Assembly: GCF_000633935.1 (NCBI RefSeq)
Contig: NZ_KK214998.1
Coordinates: forward strand, 12,356-76,355
Length of the DNA stretch: 64,000 nt
Reading direction: 5' to 3'
DNA from: Ectothiorhodospira haloalkaliphila ATCC 51935
Lineage (GTDB): Bacteria > Pseudomonadota > Gammaproteobacteria > Ectothiorhodospirales > Ectothiorhodospiraceae
The position numbers and the translations under genes were made by a program. This document shows positions 37,133 to 48,780 of the stretch, one piece after another. The notes beneath the pieces are model-generated. The model did no database searches. It was not told the DNA's origin and saw only the letters and a list, made by a program, of their open reading frames with translations. Within the stretch, counting starts at the first letter, position 1; every line of letters starts with the position of its first letter.

Positions 37133-37846
37133 CTAAGGCACCGGCTTCCAGATCCCGTCCACCAGGCCCTCGGCCGGTTGAAAGCGGATCTTGTAGGCCA
37201 TTTTGGGTGTCTGCGCGTTCCAGAAACCCAGGTAGACATAGGGCAGCCCCATGCGCCGGGCTGCCTGCACCTGCCATAGGATGGCCAGGGTGCCCAGGCT
37301 GCGGCTGGCCAGGTCCGGGTCGAAATAGGTGTATACCGCTGACAACCCGACGGGCACCTGATCCGTGACCGCCACACCCACCAGTTGCTCGCCCAGGCGA
37401 AATTCCACCAGCCAGGTCGAGCACCAGTGGCTGGCCACGAAACCCCAGTAGCTCTCCGGTGAGGGCTCATCCATGCCGCCCCCGTGATGACGGGCATTCA
37501 CATAGCGCTCGTAGAGTCGGAAATGTTCCAGGTCGAAGGCCGGTGAGCGGATCTGCGCAGTGATGTCCTGATTGCGTGAGGCCACCCGGCGCTGATTGCG
37601 ATCCGGGCGGAATCGGTCCACGGGCAGACGCACCGGAACACAGGCATGACAGCCCCGGCACTGATGGCGATACACGTGATTGCCACTGCGACGAAAACCC
37701 AGTTCGATCAATCCCCCGTACAGGCCCGGGTCCATGGGCTGATGAGGATCGGCAAACACACTCACCATGTCCCGATCCCCCAGATAGGGGCACACATCGG
37801 GGACGGTGGCGTAAAAGATCAGGGATTCCTTCCGGCGCACATGCAC
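37133..37846 (-). CDS. bpt: Aspartate/glutamate leucyltransferase (Bpt)
   Basis: Transfers leucine from Leu-tRNA to N-terminal Asp or Glu, marking proteins for the ClpS/ClpAP N-end rule pathway. Typical features: an N-terminal Cys region (CPYLGDRDMVSVFADP), the CRGCHACVPVRLPV motif, NQRRVASRNQD, and the GNAT-like core VTDQVPVGLSAVYTYFDPDL and YVYLGFWNAQTPKMAYK. 237 residues is normal. A strong intrinsic terminator directly upstream of its ribosome-binding site (37870-37898) is unusual. Confidence 0.94.
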   Translation of the reverse strand: MHVRRKESLIFYATVPDVCPYLGDRDMVSVFADPHQPMDPGLYGGLIELGFRRSGNHVYRHQCRGCHACVPVRLPVDRFRPDRNQRRVASRNQDITAQIRSPAFDLEHFRLYERYVNARHHGGGMDEPSPESYWGFVASHWCSTWLVEFRLGEQLVGVAVTDQVPVGLSAVYTYFDPDLASRSLGTLAILWQVQAARRMGLPYVYLGFWNAQTPKMAYKIRFQPAEGLVDGIWKPVP

Positions 37847-37869
37847 TTTCCGGTGTTTCCTTTGGCGTC

Positions 37870-37898
37870 AAAAAAAGGGCCGCAAAGGTGTGCGGCCC
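37870..37898 (-). terminator. Intrinsic terminator in the bpt leader
   Basis: On the minus strand GGGCCGC-ACACCTTT-GCGGCCC is followed by seven T, ending 24 bases before the bpt start. It should stop minus-strand transcripts before bpt, so it is either an attenuator or the end of a small RNA coming from the 38.0-38.1 kb region. Confidence 0.85.
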
Positions 37899-38015
37899 GC
37901 AAGAGTGAGGATGGAGAACCCGCAAATCAATCAGGTATATGGCCCGGAGGCAGGAGACCCAGAACATGCCTCGCGAACCATGCTATAAGCGTAGGACAGC
38001 GCCCTTTTGAAATCT

Positions 38016-38029
38016 CTGATCTGGATCAG
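38016..38029. promoter_or_regulatory. Inverted repeat in the metH upstream region
   Basis: CTGATC-TG-GATCAG is a perfect 6+6 inverted repeat about 60-75 bases upstream of a possible metH -10 (TATGAT, 38089-38094). It does not match the MetJ or MetR consensus; its role is open. A further GC-rich hairpin lies at 38036-38062. Confidence 0.35.
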
Positions 38030-38129
38030 GTGAAAGCCCCGCGTGGCGCGGGTTTGCGGGGTGTAAAAATCCGTTTATTCAAACATGTTATGATATGCGG
38101 CTATCTGTGAAGCAACGGGACTGATTTTT

Positions 38130-41891
<3,762 letters not shown>

Positions 41892-41950
41892 TCCGGGGCA
41901 GGGGGCTGCATTGTGTGGCCCCCTGGGCTCCCGCGCCCTCACCCCCCCGG

Positions 41951-41974
41951 CCCCTCTCCCCGAGGGGAGAGGGG
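41951..41974. repeat. CCCCTCTCCC hairpin repeat, copy 3 (variant)
   Basis: CCCCTCTCCCC-GA-GGGGAGAGGGG, one base in each arm different from copies 1 and 2, with a shorter loop. Confidence 0.65.
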
Positions 41975-42075
41975 AGCATGGTGCAGGCTCTGGAGGTGAG
42001 TGTCCTCTCTCTCCGCGCTCTCTCCCGGCGGGCTCGCCGCCAGGGGGAAGAGGGAAAGAGGTAGGCAATGATGCA

Positions 42076-42187
42076 GGCCCTGGGGTGGGCATGACCTGCG
42101 CCGGGTGTCGACCGCAGGGATGCGGTCGTCAAGCCTCCAGGGAAGGATTCACGGCGTCCCGGCGCAGGTCATGCCCACCCCAGGGCC
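42076..42187. repeat. Palindromic repeat family, element 1
   Basis: The arms 42076-42105 and 42158-42187 are perfect 30-base reverse complements (GGCCCTGGGGTGGGCATGAC and on). The 52-base centre holds a second hairpin, ACCGCAGGGATGCGGT, and the segment AAGCCTCCAGGGAAGGATTC that resembles the centre of elements 2 and 3. The arms differ in sequence from those of elements 2 and 3 apart from a shared GGGGTGGG core. Confidence 0.88.
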
Positions 42188-42282
42188 GTCCCGCAAGCCC
42201 CTGGCCAGAGCCCCCTGCCAACCGCATTTTCCGCTATCCTAATCGGCCACCCAAACCCCATCCTGTGCCGGAGCAACACCCC

Positions 42283-43824
42283 ATGTCGGACGCCCCCGAA
42301 TCGGAACACGACGAACACCGCCTTACCCTGCGCAACACGCGCCTCGATGACTACAAGGACATCGAAGAGATCATGGAGGCGGTATACCAGGGCCTGGACG
42401 GCGCCTGGACACGGGAACAGTTCGAATCCCAGATCCAGCGCTTCCCCGAAGGCCAGATCTGCATCGAGGACAACGGCAAGGTCGTGGCCGCCGCCATCAG
42501 CCTCATCGTCGACTACCGCCGCTGGGGCGACCGGCACCGCTACTGGGAAATCACCGGCAAAGGCTACCTCACCACCCACGACCCCGACGGCGACACCCTC
42601 TACGGCGTCGACGTCTTCGTGCACCCCGAATACCGGGGCCTGCGCCTGGGTCGCCGCCTCTACGACGCCCGCAAGGAAGTGTGCGAAAAGCTCAACCTGC
42701 GCGCCATCGTCGCCGGCGGCCGCATCCCCGGCTACTACAAGCACCGTGACGAAATGAGCCCGCAGCAATACGTGGAACTGGTCAAATCCAAGGAAATCAT
42801 CGACCCGGTACTCACCTTCCAGCTCTCCAACGACTTCCATGTACGCCGGATCATCAACGACTACCTGCCCGACGACAAGGAATCCCAGGCCTACGCCACC
42901 TTGCTCGAGTGGATCAACATCTACTACGACGAAAAGGAAAAACTCATCGGCGGCACCAAGCAGGTGGTGCGCGTGGGCGCCGTGCAATGGCAGATGCGGC
43001 CGCTGCACTCCCTGGATGACCTGCTGCAGCAGGTGGAATACTTCGTCGATGCCGTCTCCGGCTACCAGTCCGACATCATCCTGTTTCCCGAATTCTTCAA
43101 CGGCCCGCTGATGGCCCAGTTCAATCAGGAAAACACCGCCGAAGCCGTACGCCACCTGGCCGAATACACCGAGCCCCTGCGCCAGGAAATGGTCAAGCTC
43201 GCGCTGTCCTACAACATCAACATCATCGCCGGCAGCATGCCCGAGTACGAAGACCAGGAACTGCGCAACGTCTCCTACCTGTGCCGTCGCGACGGCAGCT
43301 GGGACAAACAATACAAACTGCACATCACCCCCGACGAACGCGCCTACTGGGGCCTGCGCGGCGGCAACGACGTGCGCATCTTCGACACCGACTTCGGCAA
43401 GATCGGCATCCTCATCTGCTACGACGTGGAATTCCCCGAACTGCCCCGCATCCTCGCCGAACAAGGCCTGCAAGTCCTGTTCGTCCCCTTCTGGACCGAC
43501 ACCAAGAACGCCTACCTGCGCGTACGCCGCTGCGCCCAGGCCCGCGCCATCGAAAACGAATGCTACGTGGTCATCTCCGGCAGCGTCGGCAACCTGCCAC
43601 GAGTGGAAAACATGGACATGCAATACTCCCAGGCCGCCGTGTTCACCCCCTCCGACTTCGCCTTCCCCCACGACGCCGTGGCAGCCGAGGCCACCCCCAA
43701 CACCGAAATGACCCTCATCGCCGACCTGGACCTGGACAACCTCAAGGAACTGCGCACCCACGGCAGCGTCCGCAACCTGGTCGACCGCCGCCTGGACCTC
43801 TACAGCGTCCGCTGGAAACGCTGA
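42283..43824 (+). CDS. GNAT acetyltransferase - carbon-nitrogen hydrolase fusion
   Basis: Two enzymes in one 513-residue chain. Residues about 10-200 form a GNAT N-acyltransferase (VDVFVHPEYRGLRLGRRLYD acetyl-CoA site); residues about 220-510 form a nitrilase-superfamily amidohydrolase with its Glu-Lys-Cys triad in LFPEFFN, YKLHITPDE and ILICYDVEFPE. This fused family is known but its substrate is not established; an amidase acting on an acylated product is plausible. I chose the ATG at 42283 (MSDAPESEHD); upstream frame overlaps repeat element 1. Codons are strikingly C-ending (GCC, ATC, GAC). It is flanked by members of the palindromic repeat family. Confidence 0.9.
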   Translation: MSDAPESEHDEHRLTLRNTRLDDYKDIEEIMEAVYQGLDGAWTREQFESQIQRFPEGQICIEDNGKVVAAAISLIVDYRRWGDRHRYWEITGKGYLTTHDPDGDTLYGVDVFVHPEYRGLRLGRRLYDARKEVCEKLNLRAIVAGGRIPGYYKHRDEMSPQQYVELVKSKEIIDPVLTFQLSNDFHVRRIINDYLPDDKESQAYATLLEWINIYYDEKEKLIGGTKQVVRVGAVQWQMRPLHSLDDLLQQVEYFVDAVSGYQSDIILFPEFFNGPLMAQFNQENTAEAVRHLAEYTEPLRQEMVKLALSYNINIIAGSMPEYEDQELRNVSYLCRRDGSWDKQYKLHITPDERAYWGLRGGNDVRIFDTDFGKIGILICYDVEFPELPRILAEQGLQVLFVPFWTDTKNAYLRVRRCAQARAIENECYVVISGSVGNLPRVENMDMQYSQAAVFTPSDFAFPHDAVAAEATPNTEMTLIADLDLDNLKELRTHGSVRNLVDRRLDLYSVRWKR

Positions 43825-43871
43825 GAATTTCAGGTCAACCCCCCCCCTGTAGGGCCCCAATGTGTCCGGGG

Positions 43872-43983
43872 CAGTCGGGGTGGGGTATTCCTTGGAGCGG
43901 GTGTCAGCCGCAGGAAGCGGCTGCCCAAGCCTACATGGACGTATTCACGGCGACCCGCGGAAAGGAATACCCCACCCCGACTG
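43872..43983. repeat. Palindromic repeat family, element 2
   Basis: Arms CAGTCGGGGTGGGGTATTCC (43872 on) and its reverse complement ending at 43983 pair over 22 bases. The centre has the inner hairpin CAGCCGCAGGAAGCGGCTG and then AAGCCTACATGGACGTATTC. The rest of the centre up to ACCCGCGG is shared with element 3. Confidence 0.88.
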
Positions 43984-44019
43984 ACCTGACCCCGAAACCA
44001 ACCCAACCACGATGCGTCC

Positions 44020-44137
44020 AGCCTGTTGGTGCGGGGTATCCCTTGGAGCGGGTGTCAGCCGCGGGAAGCGGCTGCTCAAGCCTACAGGGACGTATTCACG
44101 GCGACCCGCGGAAAGGAATACCCCACCCCAACTGGCC
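44020..44137. repeat. Palindromic repeat family, element 3
   Basis: Close copy of element 2 in the same orientation about 150 bases on. The inner hairpin CAGCCGCGGGAAGCGGCTG and the segment from AAGCCTACAGGGACGTATTC through ACCCGCGG differ from element 2 by only a few bases. The outer arms (GTTGGTGCGGGGTATCCC and GGGATA-like partner on the right) pair imperfectly. Confidence 0.85.
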
Positions 44138-44180
44138 CATCCCCGAAACCCACCCGAGCCCGAACCCAAGCTCAAACACA

Positions 44181-44768
44181 CTAACGCCCCAGCCCAGGCA
44201 CCGTCTCCTGCATCGGGTCCAGCACCTCCTCAACTTCCTCCACCGGCCCCAACACCTCCAGCAACGCCAACTCAAAGATCAACGTCTCCGCCGGACCGAT
44301 CACATCCCCCGCTCGCCCGGGCCCATAAGCCAGATTGTAAGGCACCACCAACCGCACCTCACTCCCGGCCGGAAGACTCACCAACACCTCCCGCCAGCCC
44401 GGAATCGTATCCTCCACCGCCACCACCGCCGGCAACTCCCGACGATACGAACTATCAAAGACACGCCCATCCAGATGCATCCCCCGATAATGCACCAACA
44501 CCCGATCATCCGGCCCCGGCACCGGCCCCTCACCCCACTCAAGCACCTCCACCTGCAACCCACTGGGCAAGGTCACCACCCCCGGCCGCGCCGCATTGGC
44601 CGACCGATACGCATCCCCCTCCTCGATATTCAACTCCGCCAACAACAACTCATCCGCCTGCTGCTCCGGCGTCAAGCCACAACTGCGGGCGCCCACAAAA
44701 ATGAGCACCAGCGAAAACAGACTCACCACCGCCAGAAACAACACATTACGCAACAGCGAAACAAACAT
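44181..44768 (-). CDS. FKBP-type peptidyl-prolyl isomerase, membrane-anchored
   Basis: Protein-folding isomerase of 195 residues. An N-terminal TM/signal segment (about 6-27, VLFLAVVSLFSLVLIFVGA) contains a Cys at 30 (RSCGLT) but not a strict lipobox, so it is an anchored or exported protein. The FKBP domain spans about 65-175: GVVTLPSGLQVEVLEWGEGP, DRVLVHYRGMHLDGRVFDSSY and VPYNLAYG. Several aromatic active-site residues are present. It starts 17 bases after the neighbouring dehydrogenase ends, same strand. Confidence 0.88.
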   Translation of the reverse strand: MFVSLLRNVLFLAVVSLFSLVLIFVGARSCGLTPEQQADELLLAELNIEEGDAYRSANAARPGVVTLPSGLQVEVLEWGEGPVPGPDDRVLVHYRGMHLDGRVFDSSYRRELPAVVAVEDTIPGWREVLVSLPAGSEVRLVVPYNLAYGPGRAGDVIGPAETLIFELALLEVLGPVEEVEEVLDPMQETVPGLGR

Positions 44769-44785
44769 CGTCAGCGCCCTGATCC

Positions 44786-45481
44786 CTACCAGGGGATATC
44801 CGCCCCATTGATATCGATGAACCGCCCCGCATCCGCCGGCGTGATGTCATCCATCAACCCCCGCAACGCCGTCGCACTCTCCGTCACCGTCATCTCCGCA
44901 CTGGGACCCCCCATGTCCGTCAGCACCCAACCCGGATGCATCGCCACCACCGTGATCCCCCGCGGCTGCAGATCCAGCGCCGCACTGGCCACCACCGCAT
45001 TCAAGGCCGCCTTCGTGGAGCGATACACATACAACCCACCCGAACCATTGTCCGCGATGCTGCCCATCTTGCTGGTAATGTTCACCATCAAGCGCCGATC
45101 ACTCGCAGCCACCCGATCCACCAGCGCCTCCATCATCTTCAGCGGCGCCACCGTATTCACACGCAAGGTGTCCAGCCAGGCCTCCACATCCGTATCGCCA
45201 AAGGGCGTCGTCGGACCAAAGGCCCCCGCATTATTGATCAGGATATCCAGCGGCGTATCCCCCAGCATGTCCGCCATGGCCTGGATCTGCGCCGGATTGG
45301 TCACGTCCAGCGGATGCAGGCTCACCTGCCCCTGCTTGCTGGCGGCCAGCCGGCTCAGATCCCGCGCACCCTCCGGATTGCGGCAACAGGCAAACACCCG
45401 AAAACCTGCATCCGCAAACTGACGGGTCATTTCCAGGCCGATACCACGGTTGGCCCCAGTGATGAGTACGGTTTCAGACAT
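44786..45481 (-). CDS. Short-chain dehydrogenase/reductase
   Basis: NAD(P)-dependent oxidoreductase of the classical SDR type, 231 residues. Cofactor motif TGANRGIG near residue 8, the structural NNAG motif (DILINNAGAFG), catalytic Ser in MVNITSKMGS and the YRSTKAALN Tyr/Lys pair. I chose the ATG at 45481 (MSETVLITGANRGIG); an upstream extension in frame has no SDR character. Resembles CsgA/sniffer-like carbonyl reductases; substrate unknown. Likely co-transcribed with the FKBP gene. Confidence 0.9.
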   Translation of the reverse strand: MSETVLITGANRGIGLEMTRQFADAGFRVFACCRNPEGARDLSRLAASKQGQVSLHPLDVTNPAQIQAMADMLGDTPLDILINNAGAFGPTTPFGDTDVEAWLDTLRVNTVAPLKMMEALVDRVAASDRRLMVNITSKMGSIADNGSGGLYVYRSTKAALNAVVASAALDLQPRGITVVAMHPGWVLTDMGGPSAEMTVTESATALRGLMDDITPADAGRFIDINGADIPW

Positions 45482-45671
45482 GTCAGACAATCCTCCCGGA
45501 TGGAATATGATGGCGGTGATGATGAACCGCCCCGGTGCCGCTATCAAGGCGCCGACGAAAGGAAGCGCCGACCAGACTGGTAGGTCACGCCCCCGCAGGG
45601 GTTACGGCTAAACTTGCACCGGGGCATACTTGATACCAGAACAACCACCGTGAAACAGGGGGTACGCGCCA

Positions 45672-47231
45672 ATGACCTCACCAGCCGACACCAGCGGCCC
45701 GCAGGACGACGCACCACTGATTCTCGTGGTGGACGACTCCCGCGTGATGCGCCAGGCGCTCAACAAGATCCTGCGGCGGCGCTACCAGGTGGTGGATGCC
45801 CCCGATGGCATGGAGGCCTGGACCCTGCTGGAGCAGAATCCCGGTATCGCCTGCGTGTTCACCGACCTCTCCATGCCCCAGCTGGACGGCTACGGCCTGC
45901 TGCAGCGCATCCGCGAGAGTGACGACGCCCGCCTCAAGACCCTCCCCGTGGTCATCGTCACCGGCAACGAGGACGACCAAGGTACCCGGCGCAAGGCCGC
46001 CGAGCGCGGCGCCAACGATGTGGTGATGAAACCCTTTCGCGCCGACCACGTGCTGAACACCACCGAGCAACTGCTGGCAGGAGGAGAAACACCCCCCGCA
46101 GCGACGGCTCCCACCCCCATGGCAGAAGCCACGCCCCGGCCCGCTGCCGAACCCCATCCGGACACAGCCGCACTGGCTGCCGCCCAGACCGAAATCAAGA
46201 CCCTGCGCGACCAACTGCAACATGCCCAGAGCCAGGCTCGGGCCGCCGTCAAGGAGCGGGAACGGCTGCAGAGCGACATGCGCCAACTGCGTACCGAACT
46301 CATGCTGCGTCAGCAGACCTCGGACGAACGCGACGCCAAGGACCGCATCGCCGCCCTGGAGGCCGACCTGGCCAAGGAGCGCGAGGCCCTGGAAGAGGCC
46401 CAGCGGGCCAACGGGCAGCTACGCACCCGCCTGCACGAACAGCAGGAGCAGGCCGAACGCAGTCAGGAACGCCTGGAGGGGCTGCAAGGGGAATTGCAGG
46501 AAGCCTCCGCCCAACTGCTGCAGCGGGATGCCCAGATCCAGGAGGCCTCTGCGGCCCGGGATCAGGCCCAGGGAGAACTCCACGCCCTGCGTCAGGAGCT
46601 TGAGCAACTGCGTCGGGAGCCTGCCGAGGGGGATGCCGACGAGGTGCGCCGGCTCAAGGCCGAACTGGAATCCGCCCGGGAACGCACCGGTGCCGCCGAG
46701 CGCGCCCTGGCCAGCTCCAACGGCAGAGCCTCCGGAGAATCCCAGGGCAATCTCCAGGCCCGGGCAGAGGCCGCGGAACTGGCCAGGCTGCAGGTGGAGG
46801 ATGAACTGGTCCAGGCGATCTCGCGGGTGGAACGCATGGAACAGGAGCGCGAGGCCTCCCGGGGGGAGTTGCGCACCCTGCGCGGCGAACTGAATCTCAT
46901 GGAGAAAAGGCAACAGCAACTGGAGCGCCAGGAAGCGGAAAAGCGCAAACACCTGGAGGCCCAGCTCGCCGAGGCCCTGGATGCCCTGGAAAGCTCCGTT
47001 TCCCGAGGAGACGAGAAGGCCACGCCCCAGCAGCCTGCCCAGCCCGTTGCCGCCCCCGCGCCTGCGCCCACACCGACACCGTCCTCCACCCCAAGCGCCC
47101 GAGACACCTCCGTGCACCGCTGGGAGGAAAACCAGCAACGCCGCCGGTTCCAGCGCAATCTGGCCCTGGCTGGCGTGGGTGTCGTCGCCCTGATGCTGCT
47201 GGCCTTTTTCCTGGGCGGGGCGCTGCTGTAG
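45672..47231 (+). CDS. Response regulator with long coiled coil and C-terminal membrane anchor
   Basis: A 519-residue protein of unusual design. Residues 15-130 are a receiver domain with the acidic pair D21/D22, phospho-acceptor D65 (FTDLSMP), T97 and K120 all present. After an Ala/Pro linker, about 165-440 is a continuous coiled coil rich in Glu, Gln, Arg and Leu. A Pro-rich stretch (about 455-478) leads to a final TM helix (about 497-518, LALAGVGVVALMLLAFFLGG). There is no DNA-binding or enzymatic output. The chain would be tail-anchored with the receiver in the cytoplasm, suggesting a scaffold or localisation factor. No histidine kinase lies nearby. Function unknown. Confidence 0.85.
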   Translation: MTSPADTSGPQDDAPLILVVDDSRVMRQALNKILRRRYQVVDAPDGMEAWTLLEQNPGIACVFTDLSMPQLDGYGLLQRIRESDDARLKTLPVVIVTGNEDDQGTRRKAAERGANDVVMKPFRADHVLNTTEQLLAGGETPPAATAPTPMAEATPRPAAEPHPDTAALAAAQTEIKTLRDQLQHAQSQARAAVKERERLQSDMRQLRTELMLRQQTSDERDAKDRIAALEADLAKEREALEEAQRANGQLRTRLHEQQEQAERSQERLEGLQGELQEASAQLLQRDAQIQEASAARDQAQGELHALRQELEQLRREPAEGDADEVRRLKAELESARERTGAAERALASSNGRASGESQGNLQARAEAAELARLQVEDELVQAISRVERMEQEREASRGELRTLRGELNLMEKRQQQLERQEAEKRKHLEAQLAEALDALESSVSRGDEKATPQQPAQPVAAPAPAPTPTPSSTPSARDTSVHRWEENQQRRRFQRNLALAGVGVVALMLLAFFLGGALL

Positions 47232-47373
47232 TTCTTCCGGTTGGGTGCCCCGGTGCTATTGGGTAAACCTGAGGGTGTATGATGGCGACAGGTGCCTGCG
47301 GGCGGTGTGATCTGGTCTATCATCCAGAGAAGCCTGCCCGCTCACGCTTGGCAGTGGAGAACCGGGAGATGGC

Positions 47374-48231
47374 ATGTCACTGAGTATTGAACAACTGGTG
47401 GAACAAGGGGCCGGCCTGGTCTCCCTGCCTGCGGTGGCCAGCCGTTTGAACGCCATGGTGGACGATGACGAATCCACCGCAGCGGACATCGGCCGGGTGA
47501 TCAGCCAGGATCCAGCGCTCACCATTCGCCTGCTGCAACTGGCCAACAGCCCCTTCTACGGCCTATCCAACCGGATCGACACCATCACCCGGGCCGTACA
47601 GGTGATCGGAACCCGCCAGATCCGCGACCTGGTGCTGGCCACCACTGTCACCAAGGTCTTCGACGGCATCCCCAACGACCTGATGTCCATGGAGGACTTC
47701 TGGCGCCACAGTATCTATTGCGGTCTGGTGGCTCGACTGCTCAGCGAAGACCTGAAGATGCGCGATGGCGAAACCATGTTCATCGCCGGCCTGCTGCACG
47801 ACATCGGTCGCTTGCTGATTTTCAATCGCGAACCCGATGCAGCCCACGAGGCCTTCCTCCTGGGCCTGCAGAACGCCGGACACACGCCGCCCCAGAAGGC
47901 GGAGCGGGACGTGCTGGGCTACGACCACGCCCAGGTGGGTGGTGAACTGGCTGCCCTCTGGCATCTGCCTGAAAAGCTGCTGGCCTGCATCCGCTATCAT
48001 CATGAACCCGCCGCAGCCCAGGAACACCAGGCCGCCGTGGCCCTGGTGCACATTGCCAACACCGTCGCCCACATGGCCGAGGTGGACACCCGCGATCCCC
48101 GGGATGCGCCGCCCATTCAGGCCGAGGCCTGGGAACGCTCCGGCCTCGACCCCTCCGTGCTGCCCTCCATCATCGACCGGGCCCAGCACCAGGTGGTGGA
48201 AGTGGAGGCCCTGATCCTTGACCATGGGTGA
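47374..48231 (+). CDS. HDOD-domain signalling protein
   Basis: A 285-residue HDOD protein (an HD-related output domain without phosphodiesterase metal ligands in most members). The domain starts LVSLPAVASRLNAMVDD and covers about 15-215, with LQLANSPFYGLSNRIDTITRAV, FIAGLLHDIGRLLIF and the C-terminal VLGYDHAQVGGELAALWHLPEKL. HDOD proteins often work with two-component or c-di-GMP systems; the receiver protein just upstream (142 bases) is a likely partner. A GGAG lies before the ATG. It overlaps the slp gene by 8 bases. Confidence 0.9.
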   Translation: MSLSIEQLVEQGAGLVSLPAVASRLNAMVDDDESTAADIGRVISQDPALTIRLLQLANSPFYGLSNRIDTITRAVQVIGTRQIRDLVLATTVTKVFDGIPNDLMSMEDFWRHSIYCGLVARLLSEDLKMRDGETMFIAGLLHDIGRLLIFNREPDAAHEAFLLGLQNAGHTPPQKAERDVLGYDHAQVGGELAALWHLPEKLLACIRYHHEPAAAQEHQAAVALVHIANTVAHMAEVDTRDPRDAPPIQAEAWERSGLDPSVLPSIIDRAQHQVVEVEALILDHG

Positions 48232-48760
48232 CATGATCCATCGCCTGCAACAGCCCGCGCGTCGCCGGTGGTGGCTGCCAGCGGCGCTGGTCGGGGTGTT
48301 GGGGTTGGTCGGCTGCGCCACCGGGCCGCAGTTTGATACCCAGGACACCCTTTCCATGCTGACCCCATCACGGGTGGCCATGTCTGACGAGGGGGCAACA
48401 GGAGAGCAGGTGGTCTGGGGCGGCATGATCGTCAACACCCGCAATCTGGAAGAGGCCACCCAGTTGGAGATCCTGGCCTACCCCCTGGACCGTCGGCAGC
48501 GCCCCCGGACCGAACGCACGCCCCAGGGCCGTTTCATGGTCCGCGTGCCCGGTTACCTGGAAAGCGTGGATTACAGCCCCGGTCGCCTGCTCACGGTCAC
48601 CGGCACGCTGGAAAGAACGGTGACCGGCCAGGTGGGTGAAACCCCCTATCGCTATCCTGTGCTGGGGGCGGAAGATCATTACCTGTGGCCTCGGGAGGAC
48701 GAGCCGGGCACCACGCGGCCGCGCTTCAACATCGGTATTGGTGTGATACTGAGCAACTAA
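48224..48760 (+). CDS. slp: Slp-family outer-membrane lipoprotein
   Basis: Lipoprotein of about 178 residues related to Slp, a starvation-induced outer-membrane protein in E. coli. Signal peptide with the lipobox LVGC near residue 31, then QVVWGGMIVNTRNLEEATQLEILAYPLD, VDYSPGRLLTVTGTL and the C-terminal YRYPVLGAEDHYLWP typical of the family. Start is uncertain: ATG at 48224 overlaps the upstream stop; a TTG at 48218 has GGAGG at a better distance; ATG at 48233 is also possible. Confidence 0.88.
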   Translation: MGDMIHRLQQPARRRWWLPAALVGVLGLVGCATGPQFDTQDTLSMLTPSRVAMSDEGATGEQVVWGGMIVNTRNLEEATQLEILAYPLDRRQRPRTERTPQGRFMVRVPGYLESVDYSPGRLLTVTGTLERTVTGQVGETPYRYPVLGAEDHYLWPREDEPGTTRPRFNIGIGVILSN

Positions 48761-48780
48761 AGACCCTCGCCACCGAGTGC

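Larger units (their letters stand above)
41892..42282. other. Gene-free gap after metH with several hairpins
   Basis: No gene is seen in this 391-base gap. It contains, in order, GGGGGC-N11-GCCCCC (41901-41923, possibly the metH terminator, though no T-run follows), the CCCCTCTCCCC hairpin, and palindromic repeat element 1. The ribosome-binding site for the next gene is weak (GGAGC). Confidence 0.6.
43825..44180. other. Gene-free gap filled by two palindromic repeats
   Basis: No gene is seen. The 356 bases hold repeat elements 2 and 3 and short spacers only. The long frame running through here (about 43281-45422) is an artefact of high-GC composition with Arg/Pro-rich translation. Confidence 0.7.

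Noticed and set aside
37847-38129. Cobalamin or S-adenosylhomocysteine riboswitch before metH
   Set aside because: I looked for the conserved cores of both (B12 box, SAH GAGGAGCG-type motif) and did not see them; the hairpins there face the other strand.
43281-45422. A 713-codon plus-strand frame covering the end of the GNAT-nitrilase, the repeats, and the FKBP and SDR genes
   Set aside because: Its translation is Arg/Pro/His-rich and it crosses palindromic repeats; the FKBP and SDR genes on the other strand explain the region.
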